From: Pseudidiomarina donghaiensis
GTDB taxonomy: Bacteria > Pseudomonadota > Gammaproteobacteria > Enterobacterales > Alteromonadaceae
DNA: 64,000 nucleotides
Direction of reading: 5' to 3'
Assembly: GCF_900116895.1 (NCBI RefSeq)
Contig: NZ_FPCF01000004.1
Location: forward strand, 62,001 to 126,000
The notes under the pieces are model-generated. The model was not told the origin of the DNA, did not search any database, and saw only the letters and a list, made by a program, of their open reading frames with translations. Position numbers and translations under genes: made by a program. Positions 38,171-48,080 of this stretch are shown here, in pieces (the stretch's first letter is position 1; each line of letters opens with the position of its first letter).

Positions 38171-39013
38171 ATGACTGTTAGTTACGATTTACATTGTCAT
38201 AGCCACTTCTCAGATGGCGTGCTTAGTCCTCAAGAGCTGGTCCAGCGCGCGGTTGAAAATGGTGTCACCCATTTGGCGCTTACAGACCATGACTCCATTG
38301 CGGGGCTTGACCATGCACAAGCCGCTATTACTGCTGAAAACTTGCCATTAACGCTTATTAATGGCACGGAAATAACTTGCACATGGGAGCAGTTTGAAAT
38401 TCATGTTGTGGGCTTGAATTTTGACCGCCAAGCAAGCGTTATCAAAGAATTATTGGCGTCACAACAAGATCAGCGCCGTACCCGCTACCAAGCTATGGTT
38501 GAAAAGCTACATAAAGCCGGCATATCGGTTCAACCACCATTGGCTCAAGAAATGACCATGCCAACGCGTAAACATTTAGCCGACGCATTAGTGAATGAAG
38601 GCTGGGTGCGCGACATTGAAACTGCATTTCGGCGTTATTTAGGCAAAGGTCAACAAGCTTATGTGGCAACCCAATGGGCGAACTTTACCGAAGTTGCCGC
38701 CGCAGTGAAAGCCGCCGGTGGGGTAACAGTCATTGCTCACCCTCATGCTTACCAGCTCAGCAACAAATGGTTACGGCGTTTGTTAAATGAGGCTAAAATG
38801 GCAGGCATTGATGGCGTTGAGGTCGCTATTGGTGCGCAAGCGCCGGGTGATCGTGAAGCGCTAGCGACTTTTGCTCAAGAACTTGGCCTTTACGCCTCTG
38901 TAGGTTCTGATTTTCACTTACCCGGGCGGTGGCGCGAACTGGGCAAAAACCTTTGTTTACCCGAGCGCTGTGTGCCAATATGGTCGCAGTGGTCAGAGGA
39001 AACAGTAAGATAA
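38171..39013 (+). CDS. rnm: PHP-domain 5'-3' exoribonuclease (RNase AM)
   Basis: This is a PHP-fold metal-dependent phosphoesterase of the YciV/TrpH type. The E. coli protein is a 5'-3' exonuclease that matures rRNA 5' ends and degrades short RNA. I chose the ATG at 38171 so that the protein begins with the metal site DLHCHSHFSDG near residue 5, giving 280 residues (E. coli 293); the frame stays open upstream only as overlap with fadH. Further ligands are LTDHDSIAGL, GTEITC, VIAHPHAY and SDFHLPG. It is followed by yciO, as in E. coli. Confidence 0.9.
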   Translation: MTVSYDLHCHSHFSDGVLSPQELVQRAVENGVTHLALTDHDSIAGLDHAQAAITAENLPLTLINGTEITCTWEQFEIHVVGLNFDRQASVIKELLASQQDQRRTRYQAMVEKLHKAGISVQPPLAQEMTMPTRKHLADALVNEGWVRDIETAFRRYLGKGQQAYVATQWANFTEVAAAVKAAGGVTVIAHPHAYQLSNKWLRRLLNEAKMAGIDGVEVAIGAQAPGDREALATFAQELGLYASVGSDFHLPGRWRELGKNLCLPERCVPIWSQWSEETVR

Positions 39014-39037
39014 CTTTTAAGCCGATATGAAGAGTCT

Positions 39038-39664
39038 ATGAGCCAATACTTTAGTGTGCATTCGGAAACCCCTCAAAAACGCCTCATTCAGCAGGCGGCA
39101 GATATTATTTTGCAGGGCGGCGTGGTGGTGTACCCGACCGACTCCGGCTATGCCATTGGTTGCCGTATCGGTGAAAAAAATGCAATGGAGCGAATTTGTC
39201 GAATTCGTAACATTGATAAAGACCATAACTTTACCTTGATGTGCCGTGATTTATCAGAATTATCGACTTATGCACGAGTAGACAATCAGGCTTTTCGGCT
39301 ATTGAAGAATAATACCCCAGGCGCGTATACCTTTATTTTGAAGGGAACGAAAGAAGTTCCTAAACGTCTGTTGAATCCGAAGCGCAAAACCATTGGTATT
39401 CGTGTTTCTGATGACCCCATTGTTATGGCCTTGCTCGAGGCGCTCGGTGAACCACTGATGTCGACCAGTTTAATTTTGGACGATAACGAGTTTGCCGAGT
39501 CTGATCCTCATGAAATTCGCGAGCGACTAGAACGCCAAGTCGACTTGATAATTGATGGCGATCATCGCGGTGAAGAGCAAACAACGGTGATTGACTTAGC
39601 CGATGACGAAGTGCGGGTTGCGCGCCCAGGTGCGGGTGATATTTCGCCTTTTGTGGACTATTAA
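39038..39664 (+). CDS. yciO: YciO family (Sua5/YrdC-like) protein
   Basis: This 208-residue protein belongs to the YrdC/Sua5 superfamily, whose main members make threonylcarbamoyl-AMP for tRNA t6A. The YciO branch is a paralogue with weak or debated activity. The nucleotide-binding surface includes VVYPTDSGYAIGC, and the family motifs KDHNFTLMC and PGAYTFILKGT are clear. It sits between rnm and scpA in one direction, with six bases to scpA, so it is probably part of that operon. Confidence 0.9.
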   Translation: MSQYFSVHSETPQKRLIQQAADIILQGGVVVYPTDSGYAIGCRIGEKNAMERICRIRNIDKDHNFTLMCRDLSELSTYARVDNQAFRLLKNNTPGAYTFILKGTKEVPKRLLNPKRKTIGIRVSDDPIVMALLEALGEPLMSTSLILDDNEFAESDPHEIRERLERQVDLIIDGDHRGEEQTTVIDLADDEVRVARPGAGDISPFVDY

Positions 39665-39670
39665 ATAGCG

Positions 39671-40501
39671 ATGAGTACGGCTGAGCAAGCTCCGCAACAA
39701 CACTCTTTGCCGCTAGGTTTTGTGCGCGGCGAGCCAGTCATTGATAAACCTGAAGACTTATACATTCCCCCAGATGCCCTTGAATTAATTCTTGAGAGCT
39801 TTTCGGGGCCGATGGACTTGTTGTTGTATCTTATTCGCCGCCAAAAAATGGAAATTGTTGACCTACCCATATTGCCGATAACCAAGCAGTACATGGAATA
39901 TGTCGACATGATGAAAGACTTAAAACTAGAGCTAGCCGCTGATTATTTAGTCATGGCGGCTATGTTGGCAGAAATAAAAAGTCGTATGTTGTTACCACGA
40001 CCGCCCACGGATGATGACGAAGAAGAAGACCCACGAGCTGAGTTAGTGCGCCGCTTGCAAGAGTACGAAGCTATTCGTCAAGGCGCTCAACACCTTGACG
40101 AACTGCCCCAAACCGGGCGTGATAATTTTATTGGTCATGCGCAAACTGACGCTCAACAATGGGTTGAACAGCAGTTACCAGAAGTTGCCTTGGCAGACTT
40201 AGCCCTTGCCTTCAGCCAAGCATTAGCCCAAGCAAAGCTACAAAACCATCACCAAGTGCAACGCGAAAAACTTTCAACTCGTGAACGAATGAGTCGTATT
40301 TTAGATTTATTACAACATCAGCAGCGCCTGCGCTTTGCCGATTTATTTGACCCTAGTGAGGGCCGGCCAGGCGTTGTGGTGAGTTTTCTGGCCATACTTG
40401 AGTTAGTCAAAGAAGCGTTAGTTGAAGTGGTTCAAGTTGACGCTTTTAGCGAAATTCATGTGATGCAACGAGAGCCTATTTATGCAGAATCAACAACTTA
40501 A
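39671..40501 (+). CDS. scpA: Segregation and condensation protein A
   Basis: ScpA is the kleisin subunit that bridges SMC heads together with ScpB in chromosome condensation. The N-terminal SMC-binding region contains FSGPMDLLLYLIRRQKMEI. An acidic linker (DDDEEEDPRAEL) is central, and a C-terminal winged helix ends the 276-residue protein. Its 3' end overlaps scpB by 20 bases. SMC itself is not in the window. Confidence 0.94.
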   Translation: MSTAEQAPQQHSLPLGFVRGEPVIDKPEDLYIPPDALELILESFSGPMDLLLYLIRRQKMEIVDLPILPITKQYMEYVDMMKDLKLELAADYLVMAAMLAEIKSRMLLPRPPTDDDEEEDPRAELVRRLQEYEAIRQGAQHLDELPQTGRDNFIGHAQTDAQQWVEQQLPEVALADLALAFSQALAQAKLQNHHQVQREKLSTRERMSRILDLLQHQQRLRFADLFDPSEGRPGVVVSFLAILELVKEALVEVVQVDAFSEIHVMQREPIYAESTT

Positions 40502-41069
40502 ACAAGCCGTCGAGGCGTTACTTTTCGTTGCCGAACAACCGTTGAGCGAGGCGCAGCTGCTTGAGTACTTTAGCAATGAGAGTATAAGCCGCAAGCAACT
40601 CAAGAATATCTTAACGGAGTTGCAAAAAGACTATCAAGAGCGCGGAGTGCAACTCACCCGTGTCGCATCAGGATATCGTTTTCAGACGCGCGCTGAATTG
40701 GGTGGTATAATAAGCCGGTTGTGGCAAGAGAAGCCGCCGCGATATTCGCAGGCGATGCTTGAAACCCTCGCACTCATTGCCTATCGGCAGCCAATTACCC
40801 GCGGAGACATCGAAGATATTCGCGGCGTTAGTGTTAGCTCGCAGATTATGAAAACACTGCAAGAGCGTGGTTGGGTGAAGGTGGTTGGGCATCGGGAAGT
40901 GCCTGGTCGGCCACAGTTATATGCCACAACAGCCGAGTTTTTAGATTATTTTAGTTTAAGCGATTTATCCGAGTTACCTGCTATTCCAGAACCTGCTGAA
41001 AAGGCGTCGAATACAGGGCAAACCATAACCGCTGAGACAGCGACAAATGAGAGCCATGCCCATGAGTGA
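40482..41069 (+). CDS. scpB: Segregation and condensation protein B
   Basis: ScpB is a dimer of two winged-helix domains that binds the ScpA linker. The 195 residues include [17 protein letters not shown] at the start and [29 protein letters not shown] in the second domain. A low-complexity acidic tail follows. It overlaps both scpA (20 bases) and rluB (8 bases). Confidence 0.94.
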   Translation: MQNQQLKQAVEALLFVAEQPLSEAQLLEYFSNESISRKQLKNILTELQKDYQERGVQLTRVASGYRFQTRAELGGIISRLWQEKPPRYSQAMLETLALIAYRQPITRGDIEDIRGVSVSSQIMKTLQERGWVKVVGHREVPGRPQLYATTAEFLDYFSLSDLSELPAIPEPAEKASNTGQTITAETATNESHAHE

Positions 41070-42141
41070 AAAGTTACAAAAAGTATTAGCCCGATCAGGT
41101 CACGGTTCACGCCGTGAATTGGAAGCCATGATTGCTGCCGGTCGTGTCAGCGTCAATGGCCAAGTAGCCACCTTAGGTGAGCGTATAGAATCGAATGCAA
41201 CGGTACGTATTGATGGCCGCGAAGTGAGCATCAAACAGCCTGAAGACGTGGTGTGTCGTGTACTTATGTACCATAAGCCAGAAGGCGAATTATGTACTCG
41301 CAAAGATCCTGAAGGGCGCCCGACCGTTTATGATCGCTTGCCACGTGTGCAAGGAACCCGTTGGGTTGCTGTAGGGCGATTAGATGTGAATACTTCAGGC
41401 TTATTGTTATTTACCACCGACGGTGAGTTAGCTAATCGTTTAATGCACCCTGGCCACGAAATTGAGCGCGAATATTCGGTGCGCGTGTTTGGTGAAGTGA
41501 CCGATGCTATGATGCGCAAGCTCAAGCAGGGGGTGCAATTAGAAGACGGCCCAGCAAACTTCAAGGAAATAAAACGCGGTGGCGGAGAAGGCATGAACCA
41601 ATGGTTTCGTGTCGTGCTCACCGAAGGTCGTAATCGCGAAGTTCGCCGTTTATGGGAATCTCAAGGCGTGCAAGTCAGCCGCTTGATTCGTGTGCGTTAT
41701 GGCAACATTAAATTAGAACAAGGCTTGCCACAAAGCGGTTGGGGTGAATTGTCGTTAAAAGACATTAACTACCTGCGCGCTTTAGTTGAGCTGCCCGAAG
41801 AAACGCGTACTTTTATTGACCCGCGTCAAGGTGAATCTCGTCAGAAACGTTACTCGCGCGCGCGCCGAGCTCATGCACAAAAATTGCAACAGCGTGGTCA
41901 AGCTCCGGCGCATCGCCAAGATGCAGCCGCTGAAGCGAAACCTAAAACGGCCGGAAAAGGCCGTGGGTTTAAAGACAATGAGTTTAAAGATCATGACAAC
42001 AAACGACATGATGGCAAAGGTAAGGAGCGCAGAGGTGCCGGGCGAAATGCTCGAAATACCGATGCAGATCTTGATAGCAAACCTCGCAAGCCGAAACCCA
42101 AGCAACGTATTGCTACAGGGAAAAAACGCACGCGGCAATGA
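41062..42141 (+). CDS. rluB: 23S rRNA pseudouridine(2605) synthase
   Basis: RluB converts U2605 of 23S rRNA to pseudouridine. I placed the start at the ATG at 41062, giving [19 protein letters not shown] as in E. coli and 359 residues; in-frame ATGs at 41047 and 41056 lie further into scpB. It has an N-terminal S4 domain and a catalytic region with the active-site aspartate in [14 protein letters not shown]. The last 100 residues are a disordered, strongly basic tail that probably binds RNA. It overlaps the next gene by ATGA. Confidence 0.95.
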   Translation: MSEKLQKVLARSGHGSRRELEAMIAAGRVSVNGQVATLGERIESNATVRIDGREVSIKQPEDVVCRVLMYHKPEGELCTRKDPEGRPTVYDRLPRVQGTRWVAVGRLDVNTSGLLLFTTDGELANRLMHPGHEIEREYSVRVFGEVTDAMMRKLKQGVQLEDGPANFKEIKRGGGEGMNQWFRVVLTEGRNREVRRLWESQGVQVSRLIRVRYGNIKLEQGLPQSGWGELSLKDINYLRALVELPEETRTFIDPRQGESRQKRYSRARRAHAQKLQQRGQAPAHRQDAAAEAKPKTAGKGRGFKDNEFKDHDNKRHDGKGKERRGAGRNARNTDADLDSKPRKPKPKQRIATGKKRTRQ

Positions 42142-43187
42142 GTCTGTTAGCTGATTGGCAATTATCTGGCCCATTATTCGTTTTATGGCCATTTCGCGAT
42201 GATGTATGGCGCGACAATGGCCGTCCTGCTCAGCAGCAATTAATGTCGCTAGCAGCTCGGTTGCAAGCTCACACGAGCGATCAAGAGCTGCTATTTGGTG
42301 TTCATCCCAATATTCCATGTGAACCAGTCACCCAACAACCATTGCTGCAAATACGCTACAACGATGCGTGGCCGCGCGACATTGGGCCGCTGTGGGTGCG
42401 CGATAACAACCGGGTCGTTGCCCATGGCTTTAAGTTTTCCGCATGGCATGGCCTATACCTCGACACCCGTGACGATCAGGCCTTTGCAGCGCAGCTTTGT
42501 CAGCAGCTGGGCGTGGCGTTTAGGAACCACCCTGATTTGGTGCTGGAGGGGGGGGCAATAAGCACTGATGGTGCCGGCGTGGCAGTTGTTCATGGCGTTA
42601 GCGTTATGCGCAACAATCCGCAGTGGTCACGCAGCGACATTGAAAAGTATTTAATTGAACATTTGAAATTAAGCCATGTGTATTGGTTAGACTTTGCGCA
42701 TCCTGCGGACGAAACGGGAGGGCATACTGACAATCAGGTGCAGTTTTTAGCTGAAAATATCGTCGTTTGCGCTTTGCCTATTCCGAGTAGTTCGTTATTT
42801 GAGCACTATCAATGTCAGCTTGATGCCATGAAGTTATGGCGCAATGCCAAGGGCCAACCCTACAAAATTGTGATATTGCCTCAACCTGAAGCCATAATGC
42901 CCAATGCGTCGGAATACCACAGTGTGCGCGCAGTACCAGGAGTATTTCCCCGTGGTCAGCGAGCCTTGCTAGCAAGTTACGTGAATTTAGTGCGCGGAGC
43001 TAACTATGTGTTACTGCCGCAATTTAACCTTGCCGAAGACACCGAAGCTTTAGCAACGCTGCGCGCAGCGTTGCCGTCTGTTACGGTTATTCCCGTACAC
43101 GCCGATGAATTTATCAAAGCGGGTGGCGCCATACATTGTATGACGCTGGGCTTACCGAATACGGATTATTGCGGCGCAATAGCGTAA
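42138..43187 (+). CDS. Agmatine deiminase family protein
   Basis: This 349-residue protein belongs to the peptidyl-arginine-deiminase-like family. Agmatine deiminase converts agmatine to N-carbamoylputrescine on the route to putrescine. Guanidine-modifying fold motifs are visible: [16 protein letters not shown], the histidine region [11 protein letters not shown] and the catalytic cysteine in [12 protein letters not shown]. Agmatine is the likely substrate, but no carbamoylputrescine hydrolase gene is adjacent, so I leave the symbol empty. It overlaps rluB by four bases and the convergent SIMPL gene by 22. Confidence 0.88.
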   Translation: MSLLADWQLSGPLFVLWPFRDDVWRDNGRPAQQQLMSLAARLQAHTSDQELLFGVHPNIPCEPVTQQPLLQIRYNDAWPRDIGPLWVRDNNRVVAHGFKFSAWHGLYLDTRDDQAFAAQLCQQLGVAFRNHPDLVLEGGAISTDGAGVAVVHGVSVMRNNPQWSRSDIEKYLIEHLKLSHVYWLDFAHPADETGGHTDNQVQFLAENIVVCALPIPSSSLFEHYQCQLDAMKLWRNAKGQPYKIVILPQPEAIMPNASEYHSVRAVPGVFPRGQRALLASYVNLVRGANYVLLPQFNLAEDTEALATLRAALPSVTVIPVHADEFIKAGGAIHCMTLGLPNTDYCGAIA

Positions 43188-43855
43188 GTTAACGACACCT
43201 GTGCGCGAATGGTTTGGGTACCGGGTAAACTAACTTGGTCGGCTTGCCGAAAGCGCGCCGACGCTAATGCTAAGGCTTTAGGTGCCTGACTCATTTCTTG
43301 TATTTGTGCCACGGCGACAATTTTTACCCCTGCTGCGGCCGCTAACAACTCGGCTTTTGCGCGAGCATTTTTCACGGCCTGTTGCAGAACGTCGTTGTAC
43401 AGTAAGTCGGGTTCACTGACTAAAAACTGAGCTTGGCTAATTTCGGTCACGCCAGAGGCGAGGGCATGATCAAGAATGATGTCGTAAATAGCCAGGTCTG
43501 TTAACTGAATTTGAATAGTGCGTGACACGTTAAAACCGCGCTGAATTCGCTGTCCTTCTTGGTAATCATAAACGGGTGCAGCGCTAAGCCGGTATGAGGT
43601 AATTGCCTGCTCCGGAATGTCTTGCTCGCGCAAGAACATAATAACTTCAGAGGTTTGTTGGTCAACGCGAGCTTTGAGAGCGACCAGATCATCACCAGAT
43701 TGACTTACGTTGAGCGTTAACTGAGCTTGGTCTGGTTCGCGAAATGTTTCAGCGTCAGCTTGCACAGTGATGGTGTTGGGCGTGTTGGTGGCCGGTTGGC
43801 AAGCTGCTAACATAGTGAATGACATGACAGCAATCAATGTAAAGCGATAGAACAT
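43166..43855 (-). CDS. SIMPL-domain (DUF541) lipoprotein
   Basis: This 229-residue protein starts at the ATG at 43855. It has a lipoprotein signal (MFYRFTLIAVMSFTMLAAC) with a LAAC lipobox, so the mature protein should be anchored in the envelope. The longer open frame upstream runs into recX on the other strand and is not translated. The body is a SIMPL/DUF541 domain (TITVQADAETFREPDQAQLTL at its start), the family of E. coli YggE, which is linked to oxidative-stress tolerance. It is divergent from recX with a 46-base gap and overlaps the deiminase gene tail to tail. Confidence 0.87.
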   Translation of the reverse strand: MFYRFTLIAVMSFTMLAACQPATNTPNTITVQADAETFREPDQAQLTLNVSQSGDDLVALKARVDQQTSEVIMFLREQDIPEQAITSYRLSAAPVYDYQEGQRIQRGFNVSRTIQIQLTDLAIYDIILDHALASGVTEISQAQFLVSEPDLLYNDVLQQAVKNARAKAELLAAAAGVKIVAVAQIQEMSQAPKALALASARFRQADQVSLPGTQTIRAQVSLTYAIAPQ

Positions 43856-43901
43856 AACGATTCCTTTTAATGATCGATAATTACAGGCAAGTATAGACGC
43901 T

Positions 43902-44396
43902 ATGAAACCGTCCATTGACCACACCGACGAGCACAGCAATGACGCGCAACAAGCCGAAGAGGTGTTAGTTCGGCTTATGGCGCGCCGTGAGCACTCAGCC
44001 CAAGAACTCAGACAAAAACTTAAGCAACGAGGGTTCGACCACAATGTTGTCGAGTTAGTTCTGGAAAAAGCGCAGCAGCGAGGTTGGCAATCGGATCAAC
44101 GCTTTGCTCAAGTATGGGTGCGAACCTGTATTGCTCGTGGCGACGGTGCTCGTAAAATTAATGCGCAAGCGCAGAAAAAAGGCTTGTCGAGTGAGCTCAT
44201 TCAGCAAGCGCTAGCAGCGGAGCAACCGAACTGGAGCGATGCTTGTTTTGAACGTTTACTGCGTAAGTTTGGTGAGCAACCACCACAGGATCAAAAACAA
44301 CGCGATAAAATCATGCGTCATTTGTTGCAACGCGGGTTTTCATTTGACGAAATAAAACGTGCACTTGAACGCCAACGACAGGGTGCTGCAGACTAG
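43902..44396 (+). CDS. recX: Regulatory protein RecX
   Basis: RecX caps RecA filaments and inhibits recombinase and coprotease activity. At 164 residues it is close to E. coli (166). The three-helix repeats are visible: VLVRLMARREHSAQELRQKLKQRGF, then IARGDGARKINAQAQKKGL, and a final HLLQRGFSFDEIKRAL. recA usually lies directly upstream but is absent here; alaS follows 89 bases downstream as in many relatives. Confidence 0.9.
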   Translation: MKPSIDHTDEHSNDAQQAEEVLVRLMARREHSAQELRQKLKQRGFDHNVVELVLEKAQQRGWQSDQRFAQVWVRTCIARGDGARKINAQAQKKGLSSELIQQALAAEQPNWSDACFERLLRKFGEQPPQDQKQRDKIMRHLLQRGFSFDEIKRALERQRQGAAD

Positions 44397-44485
44397 TCGA
44401 AGCGATTCATTCGTGGTAGCATTTTGCGCTATCTTTAGTCAAAAATTGACATCTGTTAATTCCAAATCGTCACAGGAAGTAGTCC

Positions 44486-47086
44486 ATGCAAATGACCAGT
44501 GCGGAAATTCGTGAAGCGTTTCTCGCGTTCTTCGCTGATAAAGGCCATCAACGTGTCCCATCAGCTTCGTTAATTCCAGGAAACGACCCAACGCTGCTAT
44601 TTACGAACGCCGGTATGGTGCCGTTTAAAGATGTGTTTTTGGGCGACGAGCAACGCGATTATATCCGCGCAACGTCAGCGCAACGTTGTTTGCGTGCAGG
44701 CGGTAAGCATAACGATTTGGAAAACGTGGGTTACACGGCTCGCCACCATACATTTTTTGAAATGCTCGGTAACTTTAGCTTTGGTGACTATTTTAAGCGT
44801 GAAGCCATTCAATATGCGTGGGAGTTTTTAACCGACGTATTAAAGCTACCGAAAGAAAAGCTTTGGGTAACCGTGTTCACTGAAGACGACGAAGCATACA
44901 ACATTTGGGCCAACGAAATGGGCGTGCCCACTGATCGTATTTCCCGCATTGGCGAGAAGGACAATTTCTGGGCAATGGGCGATACCGGACCCTGTGGCCC
45001 ATGTTCGGAAATTTTCTTCGACCATGGCGAAGACGTTTGGGGTGGGCCTCCGGGGACACCTGAAGAAGACGGTGACCGTTACATTGAAATTTGGAACTTG
45101 GTCTTCATGCAATATAACCGTCAAGCAGACGGTACCTTGCAACCATTACCAAAGCCGTCGGTAGATACCGGCATGGGGTTAGAACGTATCGCGGCGGTTA
45201 TGCAACACGTACATAGCAACTATGAAATTGATCTGTTCCAAGCCTTAATTCACGATGCAGCAAAAATTATCGGCACCGATGAGCTGAACAATAAATCATT
45301 GCGCGTTATTGCCGACCACATTCGTTCATGTAGCTTTCTCATTGCTGATGGTGTGCAGCCGTCTAACGAAGGTCGCGGATACGTGCTACGTCGTATTATT
45401 CGTCGAGCGGTGCGCCACGGCAGCATGCTCGGCGCGAAAGGCACATTTTTCTATAAGCTAGTTGCTAGCTTAGTGACGCAAATGGGTGCCGCTTACCCAG
45501 AGCTAAAAGCTAAGCAACAAGTTATCGAGCAAGCTTTGCAACGCGAAGAAGAACAGTTCGGTAAAACTCTAGAGCGCGGCTTAAACATTTTGAATGATGC
45601 GCTGGCCGAGCTTGAAGGTACAGTGCTGCCAGGTGAGTTGGTGTTTAAACTTTACGACACCTATGGCTTCCCAATGGACCTAACCGCCGATATGGCGCGT
45701 GAAAAAGGCCTTACTATTGACGAAGCAGGCTTCCAGCAAGCGATGGACGCTCAGCGTCAACGGGCGCAGCAGGCATCTAATTTCGGAGTCGACTACAACG
45801 AGCGCTTAAAGTCTGCGCAAAAATCTAAGTTTTTAGGTTATACCGACGTGTCTGCAACCAGTGAGGTTGTTGAGTTGTTCGTTGATGGTGAAAGTGTGCA
45901 AGAACTGCCGGCAGGCGCGAAAGGTATTGTGGTTCTTACTGAAACGCCGTTCTATGCAGAAAGCGGCGGCCAGATTGGTGATACCGGTACCTTGGTTGCC
46001 AATGGCAACGAATTTACCGTCAGCGACACTCAGTATATTGGTAAAGCTATTGCGCATCACGGTACTGCTGCGAACCCATTAAAAGTGGGCGATAAGGTTG
46101 CTGCACATGTTGATGCGCAGCGTCGTGAAGCCGTTAAGCGCAACCACTCAGCAACGCATTTATTGCATGCTGCACTGCGTAACCTACTGGGTGAGCATGT
46201 CACGCAAAAAGGCTCTTTGGTCACCGCTGAACGTTTGCGCTTTGACTTTTCTCATTTTGAAGCTGTGAGCGCAGAGCAACTTGATGCCATTGAACGTCAA
46301 GTTAACGAAGAAATTTATAAAAACCATGCGGTTGAAGCTGCTGTCATGCCGATTGAAAAAGCCAAAGAAGCGGGCGCGATGGCATTGTTTGGCGAGAAAT
46401 ATGACGACGACGTGCGCGTATTGCGTATGGGCGACTTTTCGATGGAATTATGTGGCGGAACGCACGTCAACCAAACTGGCGACATTGGTATGTTCCGGAT
46501 TGTTTCAGAAGCAGGTATTGCTTCTGGCGTACGTCGTATTGAAGCCGTCACGGCAGCTGGTGCCGTTCAGTTTACCTTGCAACAGCAGCAGCAATTACGT
46601 AAAGCAGCAGGTATGCTGAAAACCGACACCGCGCATGTCGCCGAAAGATTGCAGCAGCAGATTGATCGTGGTCGTCAACTTGAACGTACTATTGATGAAT
46701 TGAATCAGCAAATGGCAGCACAAGCCGGCTCAAGCCTTGTTGATAATGCGATAACCATTGCTGACACCAAGGTCGTTATTGCACAGGTGAGCAATATCGA
46801 AGCCAAAGCGTTACGCGGCATGGTTGATGACTTGAAGAACCAGTTGCAGTCAGGCATTGTGGTGTTGGGCTTAGCTGTCGATGATAAAGTAAGTTTGATT
46901 GTTGGCGTCACTAAAGACTTAACTGGGCGTGTAAAAGCAGGGGACGTGGTGAACGCAGCCGCTGCCGAAGTTGGTGGTAAGGGCGGCGGTCGTCCTGATC
47001 TAGCGCAAGCAGGCGGTAACGACGCCAGCAAACTGGGTAAAGCTCTGGAAGTGGCACAAGCCAAACTTGAAGCATTGCTCGGATGA
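44486..47086 (+). CDS. alaS: Alanine--tRNA ligase
   Basis: AlaRS is a class II synthetase that charges tRNA-Ala using the G3-U70 pair. It has 866 residues (E. coli 876). The catalytic domain begins [22 protein letters not shown]. The editing domain shows [12 protein letters not shown] and [11 protein letters not shown], which give the zinc-binding HxxxH and CxxxH sites. The C-Ala domain contains [30 protein letters not shown] lies upstream of the ATG. Confidence 0.98.
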   Translation: MQMTSAEIREAFLAFFADKGHQRVPSASLIPGNDPTLLFTNAGMVPFKDVFLGDEQRDYIRATSAQRCLRAGGKHNDLENVGYTARHHTFFEMLGNFSFGDYFKREAIQYAWEFLTDVLKLPKEKLWVTVFTEDDEAYNIWANEMGVPTDRISRIGEKDNFWAMGDTGPCGPCSEIFFDHGEDVWGGPPGTPEEDGDRYIEIWNLVFMQYNRQADGTLQPLPKPSVDTGMGLERIAAVMQHVHSNYEIDLFQALIHDAAKIIGTDELNNKSLRVIADHIRSCSFLIADGVQPSNEGRGYVLRRIIRRAVRHGSMLGAKGTFFYKLVASLVTQMGAAYPELKAKQQVIEQALQREEEQFGKTLERGLNILNDALAELEGTVLPGELVFKLYDTYGFPMDLTADMAREKGLTIDEAGFQQAMDAQRQRAQQASNFGVDYNERLKSAQKSKFLGYTDVSATSEVVELFVDGESVQELPAGAKGIVVLTETPFYAESGGQIGDTGTLVANGNEFTVSDTQYIGKAIAHHGTAANPLKVGDKVAAHVDAQRREAVKRNHSATHLLHAALRNLLGEHVTQKGSLVTAERLRFDFSHFEAVSAEQLDAIERQVNEEIYKNHAVEAAVMPIEKAKEAGAMALFGEKYDDDVRVLRMGDFSMELCGGTHVNQTGDIGMFRIVSEAGIASGVRRIEAVTAAGAVQFTLQQQQQLRKAAGMLKTDTAHVAERLQQQIDRGRQLERTIDELNQQMAAQAGSSLVDNAITIADTKVVIAQVSNIEAKALRGMVDDLKNQLQSGIVVLGLAVDDKVSLIVGVTKDLTGRVKAGDVVNAAAAEVGGKGGGRPDLAQAGGNDASKLGKALEVAQAKLEALLG

Positions 47087-47285
47087 AAGATACGCTAAAA
47101 AATTGCGGTAAACTGCATAAAGGTGCAGTTAAGAGAGCAACCTAAGCGGCTGTGTTAGCATGAATTCCTTGCTAGAATAACCGTTTACTTGCAAAACACG
47201 ATGAATAGCTACGCAAAGAGTCGTGACTCTTATAACAATTGTGATATATTCTCTGTGTACTAAAAAAAACAGGCTGATGGTGCGG

Positions 47286-47330
47286 GGATGTTCTATACTG
47301 AACCGCATGGGAAACGGAAGTAGGGAAGGA
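47286..47330 (+). promoter_or_regulatory. csrA promoter and GGA-rich leader (autoregulation)
   Basis: CTATACT at 47293-47299 looks like a sigma-S-type -10 element with no good -35 box. The short leader that would follow holds four GGA triplets at 47310, 47316, 47324 and 47328, the last inside the ribosome-binding site. CsrA binds GGA motifs, and in E. coli it represses its own translation and has a sigma-S promoter. Control here is inferred from that pattern. Confidence 0.5.
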
Positions 47331-47338
47331 GTAGGCTC

Positions 47339-47536
47339 ATGTTGATCTTAACCCGCAGAGTGGGTGAGACCTTAATGATAGGTGATGAGGTCACAGTCAC
47401 AGTATTGGGTGTAAAAGGAAACCAGGTGCGTATTGGGGTGAACGCACCGAAAAATGTTTCTGTACACCGTGAAGAAATTTATATGCGCATTCAAGCTGAG
47501 CATCAAGACAGCGAGAAGCCAGAGAACGACAATTAA
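47339..47536 (+). CDS. csrA: Carbon storage regulator CsrA
   Basis: CsrA is a dimeric RNA-binding protein that controls translation and stability of many mRNAs. It has 65 residues (E. coli 61). The N-terminus [16 protein letters not shown] and the RNA-contact segment [19 protein letters not shown] are conserved, with the key arginine in VHREE. The upstream GGA cluster suggests autorepression. A strong terminator follows. Confidence 0.98.
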   Translation: MLILTRRVGETLMIGDEVTVTVLGVKGNQVRIGVNAPKNVSVHREEIYMRIQAEHQDSEKPENDN

Positions 47537-47544
47537 GTTATCTC

Positions 47545-47580
47545 AAAAGCTGATCTTTTTAGATCGGCTTTTTTGTTTTT
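47545..47580 (+). terminator. Terminator after csrA
   Basis: AAAAGCTGATCT (47545-47556) pairs with AGATCGGCTTTT (47561-47572), with one G-T pair and a TTTT loop, followed by T-rich sequence. It is a strong intrinsic terminator. Confidence 0.92.
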
Positions 47581-47688
47581 TTGGCGTCGCCGTAAATTTC
47601 AATTTCATAGAAAATAGCGGTTTATGCCGGATTTTTGCTCGAGATGTTTAAAATTCCCACAAACGAACCGTTATTTCTAAAAAATCGT

Positions 47689-47716
47689 TTGACATATTTT
47701 TCAAGGTCGCTAGAAT
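47689..47716 (+). promoter_or_regulatory. Promoter of the tRNA-Ser/tRNA-Arg cluster
   Basis: A perfect TTGACA (47689-47694) and TAGAAT (47711-47716) are 16 bases apart, 18 bases before tRNA-Ser. Confidence 0.8.
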
Positions 47717-47734
47717 TCAACGCCACAAGTAAGC

Positions 47735-47827
47735 GGTGAGGTGGCCGAGAGGCTGAAGGCGCTCCCCTGCTAAGGGAGTATAGGGTTTGTAGCTCTATCG
47801 AGGGTTCGAATCCCTCCCTCACCGCCA
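47735..47827 (+). tRNA. tRNA-Ser(GCT)
   Basis: This 93-base type II tRNA has the acceptor pair GGTGAGG/CCTCACC, discriminator G and encoded CCA. The anticodon stem CTCCC/GGGAG encloses CTGCTAA, giving anticodon GCT for AGC/AGT serine codons. It has a long variable arm and a GGTTCGAATCC T-arm. It is the first gene of a three-tRNA cluster. Confidence 0.97.
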
Positions 47828-47839
47828 TTTGTCAACAAC

Positions 47840-47916
47840 GCACTCGTAGCTCAACTGGATAGAGTACTCGGCTACGAACCGAGCGGTTGGAGGTTCGAGT
47901 CCTCCCGAGTGCGCCA
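47840..47916 (+). tRNA. tRNA-Arg(ACG), copy 1
   Basis: This 77-base tRNA has acceptor GCACTCG/CGAGTGC, discriminator G and encoded CCA. The anticodon loop CTACGAA in the stem CTCGG/CCGAG gives ACG, whose A34 is converted to inosine to read CGT, CGC and CGA. It is 12 bases after tRNA-Ser. Confidence 0.97.
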
Positions 47917-47942
47917 TTTGTTGACAAGCCAAACCGAAATAC

Positions 47943-48019
47943 GCACTCGTAGCTCAACTGGATAGAGTACTCGGCTACGAACCGAGCGGTTGGAGGTTCG
48001 AGTCCTCCCGAGTGCGCCA
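47943..48019 (+). tRNA. tRNA-Arg(ACG), copy 2
   Basis: This copy is identical to the first tRNA-Arg over all 77 bases, 26 bases downstream of it. The two probably arose by tandem duplication and are kept identical by recombination or selection. Confidence 0.97.
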
Positions 48020-48080
48020 TCTTCTTGAAAGTCAAATACGATATTAGCTAAAACCCAAAAGCTAAAACCCACTTCGTCTA

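Noticed and set aside
43856-44044. A longer N-terminus for the SIMPL protein
   Set aside because: The extra frame is antisense to recX. The lipoprotein signal with LAAC starts exactly at the 43855 ATG.
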